Part shown: positions 46,407 to 54,248 of the stretch, one piece after another
Numbering within the stretch: position 1 is the stretch's first letter
Layout: each line of letters opens with the position of its first letter
Assembly (NCBI RefSeq): GCF_001423495.1
Contig: NZ_LMOG01000006.1
Span: forward strand, 94,024 to 158,023
Source: Xanthomonas sp. Leaf131
Lineage (GTDB): Bacteria; Pseudomonadota; Gammaproteobacteria; Xanthomonadales; Xanthomonadaceae
Direction: 5' to 3'
DNA length: 64,000 nucleotides
Position numbers and translations under genes: made by a program
Notes under the pieces: generated by a model
What the model saw: the letters and a program-made list of their open reading frames with translations, nothing else
Database searches by the model: none
Told to the model about the DNA's origin: nothing

Positions 46407-47834
46407 TCAACGACGCCACATGCGCGCGCCGCGCGCCGGCAGGGTAAAGGTGTAGGACGCGCTGGAAATGCGCACCACACTGCCCGAGCCAAGTGCATCC
46501 ACGTAATCCGCATTCCAATACAGCACGCTGCCGTTCATCGCCACGGTGGTGTTGACCGGATTGCCGCACTTGTTGATGCCAACGATGCCCAGGCTGCCGC
46601 GCCGGAACAGCACGTGGCAGGAGCTGGACGAGAGCACCTGCATGTCGCTGCCCTGCACGCCGTTATGGAAGCCGATCATGCGGCGCAGATCATCGCGCAG
46701 ATACGCGTTGACCCAGCGGTTGTCGCCGCTTTCGTTGTTGTCGGTGTAGATCATCGGCATGCCGCCATTACGGCCGATCAGAAAGGCGTACGCCAGGGTT
46801 TCGTCGACCGGGTCGAGAATCGCATAACGGAAGCCGGCATTGTTGGGGATATCGTGGGTCACGGCGAAGGTCACCGCGCGATTGCCCGGCAAGGCTTGCC
46901 CGGAAGCTGCAGGGTCGACCAACTGCTGCATGCTTGCGCCGACAGCGAATGCATTACGCACCGCGTTGAACAGCGGAAAGTCGTAGGCCGCATGCGGTGT
47001 GGATTGCAAGTAGGGCGCCAGGAACTGGTCGTAATCGCCATTGCCGGTTCCGCCGCCGGTGATCACTTCGCCGAACACATACACGCCGGAGCGGATGCCC
47101 GCATCGAACACGCGATTGAGGTGGTCGAAAGTCATGTGCTTGGCCGCGTCGACACGGAAGCCGGTCACGCCCAGGCCCTTGAGCGCTTGCAGATAGGCAC
47201 GCTGCTGTTGCACTACCCAATCGTTGCCGAGCAGATCCGGCAGGCCCGGGTCGCTACCGCCGCCGCAGATGCGGTAGTTACGCACCTGATAGGCATCGTT
47301 GTAATTGCTGATGCATTGAGCCGGGCCGAAATCGCTGGCGCTCAGAAAGTTGGATTGCAAGGTGCCGAACAAGCGCAGCGCATCGTAGCGGCCGGGATTG
47401 GCCGCGTACTGCGACAGCACGGCGCTCCCGGGATAGTTGAGATCCGCGCGAGTGGCCGCTTCGTTGGCCATGTGGTTGAGCACCACATCGGCATAGGTTT
47501 CCACGCCGTTGTTGGCCAATGCCTGCACCATGCGCGAGAACGCAGCGGTGTCGCCGAGCGGGCCATCGATCACGCGCAAGTCCTGCGGTTGATAGCGCGC
47601 CCACCACGCACTGCCTTGCGAGCGATAAGCCGGTGCGACCAGGATCTTGCGATAGCCGGCATCGGCAATCTGTTTGGCGCGCGCTTCCACGGTGGCGTAC
47701 GGCCAATTGAATGCATGCAGGATGACATCGGCCTGGACGTTTGCAGTGGTCAGCAGCAATACCAACGCCATCAGGAACAAACGAACGCCACGCTGCGATA
47801 GCGAGGGGGGGGAGGGGATGTGTGTTTCGCGCAT
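46407..47834 (-). CDS. Alpha-amylase (GH13), secreted
   Basis: This 475-residue secreted enzyme hydrolyses alpha-1,4-glucans. A signal peptide (about 16-35, LFLMALVLLLTTANVQA) follows a 15-residue extension. GH13 regions are visible: DVVLNH (116-121), GFRVDAAKH with nucleophile Asp229, GEVI with acid/base Glu256, and VTHD with His327-Asp328. A C-terminal beta domain ends TLPARGARMWRR. It is a probable plant-starch-degrading exoenzyme. A later ATG (Met22) could be the real signal-peptide start. Confidence 0.93.
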   Translation of the reverse strand: MRETHIPSPPSLSQRGVRLFLMALVLLLTTANVQADVILHAFNWPYATVEARAKQIADAGYRKILVAPAYRSQGSAWWARYQPQDLRVIDGPLGDTAAFSRMVQALANNGVETYADVVLNHMANEAATRADLNYPGSAVLSQYAANPGRYDALRLFGTLQSNFLSASDFGPAQCISNYNDAYQVRNYRICGGGSDPGLPDLLGNDWVVQQQRAYLQALKGLGVTGFRVDAAKHMTFDHLNRVFDAGIRSGVYVFGEVITGGGTGNGDYDQFLAPYLQSTPHAAYDFPLFNAVRNAFAVGASMQQLVDPAASGQALPGNRAVTFAVTHDIPNNAGFRYAILDPVDETLAYAFLIGRNGGMPMIYTDNNESGDNRWVNAYLRDDLRRMIGFHNGVQGSDMQVLSSSSCHVLFRRGSLGIVGINKCGNPVNTTVAMNGSVLYWNADYVDALGSGSVVRISSASYTFTLPARGARMWRR

Positions 47835-48188
47835 CGGATCGATCTCCAGTCGGAAGGAGCAAGCATCCGCGCATGCGCGATGCCCGCATCAAGGCCTCCG
47901 GCCCCTGTTCCGGAAAGCGCGCGCACGGCGTGCAGCGCGCGCTGATGCTAAGCGCGCATCGCGGCGCAGCATCGCGGGTGTGCATACGTATTCACTGCAA
48001 CCAGGTGCAGAAACGTGGGCGTGGTTCGATGGCGAAGCGGCGCGGCGTCGCAGAAGTGCGATGGGCTATCGAGCGCAGGGGCTGGGCGATGCGCGTCAGC
48101 GCCGCATGCTTGAAACGATGCGGCGCGGATCAGTGCCGCGATTGCAGTGCCAGTGCAGCAACGACTGCACCGGCGGCGTCTCATCGGC
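47835..48188. other. Upstream region of the amylase gene
   Basis: About 350 nt between two minus-strand genes. It should hold the amylase promoter, but no clear -35/-10 pair or catabolite-control site was identified. AATACGTATGCA (minus strand, about 47979-47990) is a small AT-richer patch. Confidence 0.45.
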
Positions 48189-48863
48189 TTACTGTCGGTA
48201 AACGTGGCGCAGATCGTCTTCGATATGCAGCTGCTGCAGTTTGCTCAGCGGTACCTCGACCCGGTCGGTCGTGTAGTAGGCCGGTTGCCGTGCGGAGACG
48301 CCATTGGCAGCGCGGTCGGCGCCTTTCCACTTGTTGTAGCCGGTGTTTGGAATCGCCAGGGTCACGCTCTGCTCGCTCACCTGTTCCACCCGCACCACGC
48401 CGTAGGCATGTCCATCGAACGCACCCGGCACCATCGCTTCAAGATCCACCGTGTACAGATCTCCCTGCCGGGGCTGCGCCAGCAGCGCATCGTCCTGTTT
48501 GGAGGTCTGCCCGGCGCTATAGGCGCCGAAGGCCACGAGCACCACGATCAGGCCGAGCAGGACCAGGCCGCCGAAACGGCGGTACGCCGGAATCGGCGAT
48601 GTGTCCAACGTCGCCTCGAACGTCTTGGTGTCGTGCTGGGTGCTGTGATTGCAGCCATCGCATACGCGCAGGTACTGCTTTTTGGTCACCCAGCTGAAGA
48701 GATACCAGACGTGGGCGTAGCGATAGTGCAGCACGTCGCGGAAGCTGCGTTGCTGGGCACAGTGTTCGCAGTGGGTGCCATTGGCAGCGCCCAGCGCGAT
48801 GACATCCCCACCCGATCCCCAGATGATCATGCGTTCGTCCTTGAAGTCGTCGAAGGCGTGCAT
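48189..48863 (-). CDS. Zinc-ribbon-like membrane protein of unknown function
   Basis: This 224-residue protein was not recognised. It has two Cys pairs, C-E-H-C (32-35) and C-D-G-C (68-71), that look like a zinc ribbon, one membrane helix (about 98-118, GLVLLGLIVVLVAFGAYSAG) and a soluble C-terminal domain of about 100 residues ending in DDLRHVYRQ. ATG 48863 is chosen; ATG 48830 would remove 11 residues. It is divergent from the DUF2058 gene. Confidence 0.72.
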   Translation of the reverse strand: MHAFDDFKDERMIIWGSGGDVIALGAANGTHCEHCAQQRSFRDVLHYRYAHVWYLFSWVTKKQYLRVCDGCNHSTQHDTKTFEATLDTSPIPAYRRFGGLVLLGLIVVLVAFGAYSAGQTSKQDDALLAQPRQGDLYTVDLEAMVPGAFDGHAYGVVRVEQVSEQSVTLAIPNTGYNKWKGADRAANGVSARQPAYYTTDRVEVPLSKLQQLHIEDDLRHVYRQ

Positions 48864-48993
48864 GGTACGGCCGGACTGGCGTCCTGGGTAGATGGGGGGA
48901 CGCAAACCCGCTGCGGCGACCGTTACGCAGGGGCGGGCCGGGGTGCGGCCGCGGCGCGCTAAACTGTGCGCACACTCACCTGCCGATCCTCCC

Positions 48994-49539
48994 ATGCGCA
49001 ATCCACTGCAAGAACAACTGCTCAAGGCTGGCCTGGTCAAGAAGGCCCAGGTGGACAAGGTCGCGCGCGAGCAGCTCAAGCAGCGCCACGCCAAAGGTGC
49101 GGCGGTCGCGCCGGCAGACGTAGACAAGGTGGACACCGCGCGCCTGCAAGCCGAGCGTGCCGAACGCGATCGCGCACTGGCAGAAGAACGCAAGGTGCTG
49201 CTTCGGCGTCAGGAAGTGCTGGCCCAGGTCAGGCAGATCGTGGAGACCAGCAAGGTCAAGCGTGAGGGCGAGATCGACTACCGTTTCAACGACGGCAGTG
49301 TCATCCGCAGTGTGTTGGTCAATCCCACGCTCCGGAGCCAGCTGGCCAGTGGCGCGCTGGTAATCGCACGCCACGGCGATGGCTTCGAACTGATTCCACG
49401 CGCCGCGGCAGACAAGGTCTACAGCCGCGATGCAGATACCGTGGTGCTGGACCATGGCCGCAACAGTGCACCCGCATCAACAGACAGCGACGACGATTAT
49501 TACAGCCAGTTCAAGGTACCGGACGATCTGATCTGGTAA
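48994..49539 (+). CDS. DUF2058 family protein (YaiL-like)
   Basis: This 181-residue protein matches the nucleoprotein/polynucleotide-associated YaiL (DUF2058) family: MRNPLQEQLLKAGLVKKAQV at the start, a highly charged coiled-coil middle (about 30-80), and IDYRFNDGSVIRSVLVNP and DDYYSQFKVPDDLIW at the end. The function is not known. The next gene starts 58 nt downstream on the same strand. Confidence 0.85.
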   Translation: MRNPLQEQLLKAGLVKKAQVDKVAREQLKQRHAKGAAVAPADVDKVDTARLQAERAERDRALAEERKVLLRRQEVLAQVRQIVETSKVKREGEIDYRFNDGSVIRSVLVNPTLRSQLASGALVIARHGDGFELIPRAAADKVYSRDADTVVLDHGRNSAPASTDSDDDYYSQFKVPDDLIW

Positions 49540-49597
49540 GTGGTGGCGGGCGAGGCCGCACGCTACCCTGGCGGTCTTTGCCGCCTTCAACACTGTC

Positions 49598-50155
49598 ATG
49601 TCGATCGTTCTGACCCCGTTCGCACGCACCCGTCTATTTCCGCGCGATGGCCGCCGCAACGCCATCCAGGACTGCACGCCCGAGCAGTTCACCCAGCGGC
49701 TCAACGACCAGACCCCAGTGCGCGTGATCGAAGGCTATGCGCCGTTCTGCCAGTTGCACGTGCATCGCAACTGGACCTCGACCCGCTGCCTCACCGCGCC
49801 GATCACCGACGACAATCGCCACCTTTTGCGCTCTGGCTACGAGGCGCGCAGCACCCAGGAACTGGCGGTGCTGGTGCGTTGGTTTGAGGGTGTCGAACCG
49901 CCGGTGGCCGCTTATCTCTTGCCGATTTTGTATAGCAGCGATCAGCTGGCAAAAGAAGGCTCGCCGATCGACGCCGAGTGGGGTGTGGTCGGCTGCCTTT
50001 ACACCACGGAGCCGGACGAAATTCCGATGGCGCCCATCACCATGTTGCGCAATGCACTAGGCGTGGAAGAGGGCGGCTCCGGCGTGCCACTGGATCGCGA
50101 CGCATATCGGCGCAGCGTTGCGTTCTGGGAACGCAATGCGAATTGGCGGCCATAG
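49598..50155 (+). CDS. DUF3228 family protein
   Basis: This 185-residue soluble protein resembles the DUF3228 family: CTPEQFTQRLNDQTP, EGYAPFCQLHVHRNWTSTRC, ARSTQELAVLVRWFEG and EWGVVGCLYTTEPDEIPMAPITMLRNALG are conserved-looking blocks. No catalytic function is known. It is convergent with the beta-barrel gene, and a terminator-like hairpin lies between them. Confidence 0.8.
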   Translation: MSIVLTPFARTRLFPRDGRRNAIQDCTPEQFTQRLNDQTPVRVIEGYAPFCQLHVHRNWTSTRCLTAPITDDNRHLLRSGYEARSTQELAVLVRWFEGVEPPVAAYLLPILYSSDQLAKEGSPIDAEWGVVGCLYTTEPDEIPMAPITMLRNALGVEEGGSGVPLDRDAYRRSVAFWERNANWRP

Positions 50156-50313
50156 CAGGCAGAGAGCTCGCGTCGTATCGTGCGATTTTTCGCGCGTGAA
50201 ACAAGCAGCGCCGCTACTGAATTCAGGCGTGTATTGGCTGCGCTGCATGGCATCGCAGCCGTGAGCACGGGTTTTCGCTGAGCGTGAAACGTGGTTGCAC
50301 TTACAACTGCAAA

Positions 50314-50355
50314 GTCGAGCTGCGTCTGCTGTTTTCGGACTCAGCGCAGCTCGAC
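50314..50355 (-). terminator. Stem-loop after the beta-barrel gene
   Basis: Perfect 11-bp arms GTCGAGCTGCG/CGCAGCTCGAC (50314-50324 and 50345-50355) are separated by 20 nt and followed on the minus strand by TTTGC. It lies 14 nt beyond the stop of the outer-membrane protein gene. Confidence 0.6.
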
Positions 50356-50368
50356 ATTCTGATGGCTG

Positions 50369-50962
50369 TCAGAACCGGTACTCGACATTCACCGAAGCCA
50401 TGTCGGTGCTCAAGTCCACATCGAATTTCTTGGCGTTGTAATGGTCGTAGTTGGCGCCGATGCTGAAGTGCTCGCCCAGGTTGTAGCCCACGCCGGCACC
50501 TGCATACCACGAGAGCTTGTCCAGGTCGGCGCGGTCCGACACGGTGTCATTGCGCAGGCCCTGGCCCTTCCAGCCATACAGCCCGCCGCGCATGCTGGCA
50601 TACCACTTGTCGCCCAGTGCAAAGCGCTGATTCACGCCGACCGTCCATCCACGCAGCTGACTCTCGTCTTCCACGACCGCGTCACCGTTGAAGAGATTTT
50701 TTGCCTGGATGTTGCCAAGATCGTTGTAGCCAGCTTCCAGGCCAATAGAGAGCCACGGAAACAGCACGTTCCAGCGGTACCCGGCGGAAACGCTGTAGCC
50801 GGTATCGCTGCCATCGTACGGCCCGCTCTTGAGCGATGTACGTCCGACGCCGCCGTTGACGAAAAAACCTGATCCGTCGCTGGATGCGGCCTGTGCAAAG
50901 ACATCGGGTGCGGCTGTCAGGACCAGCGCCGAGAGCGCCAACGTGAGCATGCTTTTCTTCAT
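50369..50962 (-). CDS. Outer-membrane beta-barrel protein (OmpA/OMP_b-brl-like)
   Basis: This 197-residue protein has a Sec signal peptide (about 1-24, MKKSMLTLALSALVLTAAPDVFAQ) and about eight amphipathic strands with alternating Tyr/Gly (GYSVSAGYRW, LSIGLEAGYND, WYASMRGGLYGW, LSWYAGAGVGYN, HFSIGANYDHY). It ends in the Phe required for outer-membrane assembly (VNVEYRF). The specific function is unknown. The start ATG 50962 begins the signal peptide. Confidence 0.87.
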   Translation of the reverse strand: MKKSMLTLALSALVLTAAPDVFAQAASSDGSGFFVNGGVGRTSLKSGPYDGSDTGYSVSAGYRWNVLFPWLSIGLEAGYNDLGNIQAKNLFNGDAVVEDESQLRGWTVGVNQRFALGDKWYASMRGGLYGWKGQGLRNDTVSDRADLDKLSWYAGAGVGYNLGEHFSIGANYDHYNAKKFDVDLSTDMASVNVEYRF

Positions 50963-51168
50963 GACGAGTTTCTCTTGAAAGTGCGAGTGCGGCGGAGAAT
51001 CACCAACGCACGCCGTGACTGGGCGCGAGCATTGCAGCGCCATAGTGGTCAGCGGAGTTTGGAAAGTTATTAGCCGCAGGCGTGTGTGCGCAGCAGCCGA
51101 CATTCTCAAACGCACCATTGCGTTGATTGCAGCTGGCGAGTTGCCGGCAACCCTGGCGCAGATGTGTG

Positions 51169-51474
51169 CTAGCCGACGCCGAGCACGGGCATGCCGGGGG
51201 CGACCCATGCAACGGTAGTGATTGCGCCTTGCACCAGCCCCTGATCTCTGAGCTGCGCAAACACGGCAGAGGGCGGCCAACCTGCAGGTGCGTCGGCAAA
51301 GGGGATCTGCAGTGATTGCAGCAGGCTGAGGATTTCGGAAAGTTCTTGAGCGTTCTTGAAAATCAGGCTTATGCCGTCTTGTATCGCATTGCCACGCGTC
51401 AGTAATGTCTGGCGCATGGCAACTTCGCAAATCACATGGACATGTTGGTCCAGTACAGCGGAAATATGGTTCAT
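51169..51474 (-). CDS. Hypothetical protein in the ParDE-like operon
   Basis: This 101-residue protein is not recognised. It has a mixed alpha/beta look, with a coiled-coil-prone helix (FKNAQELSEILSLLQSLQIPF) and a hydrophobic end (TTVAWVAPGMPVLGVG). It starts 16 nt after the SHOCT micro-ORF and runs in the same direction as the toxin-antitoxin genes, so it is likely the last gene of that operon. Codon use is consistent with a real gene. Confidence 0.55.
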   Translation of the reverse strand: MNHISAVLDQHVHVICEVAMRQTLLTRGNAIQDGISLIFKNAQELSEILSLLQSLQIPFADAPAGWPPSAVFAQLRDQGLVQGAITTVAWVAPGMPVLGVG

Positions 51475-51490
51475 GCGTTGCAGCTGCTGC

Positions 51491-51643
51491 TTAGATGTCG
51501 CTCAGGATGTGAGTGCGGCGCTGGTGGTATTCCGCGTCCGTGATCAATTGCTGCGACCTCAGCGTGTCCAGCTCCAGCAGTCTGAATCGAGCGCTGTTGG
51601 GCACTGTCGATGTGGTTGGCGCGGGTGTCGGCCTCCGTTTCAT
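51491..51643 (-). CDS. SHOCT-domain micro-ORF (50 aa)
   Basis: This short frame encodes 50 residues. After a Pro/Thr-rich start (MKRRPTPAPTTSTVP), residues 21-48 read RLLELDTLRSQQLITDAEYH and continue QRRTHILSD. That matches the SHOCT pattern of short C-terminal helices: Leu-rich, with Ile-Thr-x-x-Glu-Tyr. Its ATG overlaps the toxin stop as ATGA, so it is translationally coupled to the toxin. A competing frame shifted by one base (51471-51656) shows no domain. Confidence 0.6.
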   Translation of the reverse strand: MKRRPTPAPTTSTVPNSARFRLLELDTLRSQQLITDAEYHQRRTHILSDI

Positions 51644-51939
51644 GCATCGCGTGCATAGCCTGCCTCGCGTTGCGCGCGGATCGCCAGGATGAAGACGGTA
51701 TCCAGCGCGATTACATACCGGTAGAGGGCAAGATATCCGTGAGCGCCTTGGCCAATGACCAGTTCGCGCAAATCGTTGCGCGTCAGGCGCCCGATCAGCG
51801 GATTGTCCGTGAGCACATTGGATGCGCTGACGATCTCGCCAAGACGCTCTTGGATGTGCTCGGCCTCGTGCTGTTCCAGATGGCCGATGATGCGCCGCAG
51901 GTCCTCATTGACAGAGGGCAGGAACTCGACGCGCGCCAT
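51640..51939 (-). CDS. parE: ParE/RelE-superfamily toxin
   Basis: This 99-residue protein has the ParE pattern: VEFLPSVNEDLRRIIGHLEQHE, a central SNVLTDNPLIGR, then RELVIGQGAHGYLALYRYVIALDTVFILAIRAQREAGY. ParE toxins poison gyrase and RelE toxins cut mRNA; the sequence looks closer to ParE. It starts 1 nt after the antitoxin stop. The stop overlaps the SHOCT micro-ORF. Confidence 0.88.
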   Translation of the reverse strand: MARVEFLPSVNEDLRRIIGHLEQHEAEHIQERLGEIVSASNVLTDNPLIGRLTRNDLRELVIGQGAHGYLALYRYVIALDTVFILAIRAQREAGYARDA

Positions 51940-51940
51940 C

Positions 51941-52225
51941 CTATTTCGCGAACTTGCGGGGGACGGGACGTGGCGTGTCCTTGCCCTGAATGCGTTCCAT
52001 CAGATAGCGGCGCATCTCTTCCCAGGGAATGCTCTCGCCGGTCTCGAGGAATTCGGCCCAACGGCGTTCGGCTTCCTCATGGAAGTCAGCGCGTCGCTCG
52101 GTCTGCTCGGCTTTTTCGGCGATGGCTTCCAGGATGAAGTTGTGCGAGGTGGTGCCGGCCGCTTCTGCCGCTTTGGCGATGCGGACTTTGAGCGCATCCG
52201 GCAAGCGGATGGTGGTGGTGCTCAT
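51941..52225 (-). CDS. parD: Ribbon-helix-helix antitoxin (ParD/CopG type)
   Basis: This 94-residue antitoxin has an N-terminal ribbon-helix-helix domain (TTTIRLPDALKVRIAKAAEA, then GTTSHNFILEAIAEKAEQ) and a C-terminal toxin-binding region rich in charged residues (FLETGESIPWEEMRRYLMER). ATG 52225 begins the ribbon strand. An excellent palindrome 31-50 nt upstream is the likely autorepression operator. Confidence 0.88.
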   Translation of the reverse strand: MSTTTIRLPDALKVRIAKAAEAAGTTSHNFILEAIAEKAEQTERRADFHEEAERRWAEFLETGESIPWEEMRRYLMERIQGKDTPRPVPRKFAK

Positions 52226-52253
52226 ACGGGGCTCCCGAAGGTGGTTTCGGGGC

Positions 52254-52275
52254 AATGTAGCACGCATGTGCTACA
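52254..52275 (-). promoter_or_regulatory. ParD operator and -10 box
   Basis: TGTAGCAC and GTGCTACA form perfect 8-bp arms around GCAT (52256-52275). On the minus strand TACATT (52259-52254) is a -10-like hexamer overlapping one arm, so a bound ribbon-helix-helix dimer would block transcription. The remainder up to the ahcY terminator (52276-52470) shows no gene. Confidence 0.65.
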
Positions 52276-52470
52276 GGTGGCGTGCCGGCGGAGGCGTTCA
52301 GGTCAGGCGCCCTACGGCGCCTTCTGCCTGCACCTCATCTCCAGATGATCGACGCGCAAGGTCGTGCTGCCGTCCGACAGGCGCCGCGTGACGCAGTACT
52401 TACTCAGCTCATTGGCAGCGTTGCTGCCACCACCATTCAAGGCGCGTTCGGTTCACTGATCGCACGAAAA

Positions 52471-52491
52471 ACGGGCGCCTTGCGGCACCCG
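52471..52491 (-). terminator. Terminator after ahcY
   Basis: On the minus strand the stem ACGGGTGCC-GCAA-GGCGCCCGT (one mismatch) is followed by TTTTTCG. The mirror strand also ends in GTTTTTG, so the element could work in both directions. Confidence 0.8.
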
Positions 52492-52524
52492 TTTTTGTCT
52501 GCATGGCGATGTTTTGCCAATGGA

Positions 52525-53967
<1,443 letters not shown>

Positions 53968-54004
53968 GCAATAGCTCCGGTAAGCAGACCAATGTCTGCA
54001 ATTC

Positions 54005-54110
54005 GGGGCGCCGTTGAACGATGAATGCTTGTCGAGCCTGGCCGTATTTTCTGCACAGTTGGTGCAGTTGGCGGATCAGTCCGCCATACCGGTCGCAGCG
54101 CCCCTCGACG
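54005..54110 (-). ncRNA. SAH (S-adenosylhomocysteine) riboswitch
   Basis: On the minus strand the conserved parts of the SAH riboswitch appear in order: CGAGGGGCGCTGCGACC (from about 54108), a variable arm, CCAGGCTCGA (about 54040-54031), and CAACGGCGCCCC (54016-54005). The first block pairs with CCAGGCTCG to form P1 and with GGCGCCCC to form the pseudoknot. It lies 38 nt before the ahcY start, the standard location of this gene-activating riboswitch. Confidence 0.92.
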
Positions 54111-54248
54111 AGAGCGTTGATTATATCGGCAGCACCCCCCTCCGGCATGAATTGGCCAGCATGAATTGGCAGGACCCCCAACCAACGGCAGGGGAGTCGC
54201 CGACGAGCGGCTGCTATGGTCCAGGGTCGATCGAGACCGGAGCGGACA

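Noticed and set aside
46281..47801. 506-codon open frame on the plus strand
   Set aside because: Antisense to the alpha-amylase gene, whose catalytic motifs are all intact on the minus strand.
47975..48000. Possible CRP/Clp-type site TGTGC...TTCAC upstream of the amylase gene
   Set aside because: The half-sites are 8 nt apart instead of 6 and one is imperfect, so it is not a credible site.
51471..51656. Minus-strand 61-codon frame after the ParE-like toxin
   Set aside because: The frame shifted by one base encodes a SHOCT-like peptide with a coupled ATGA start, and this longer frame shows no domain.
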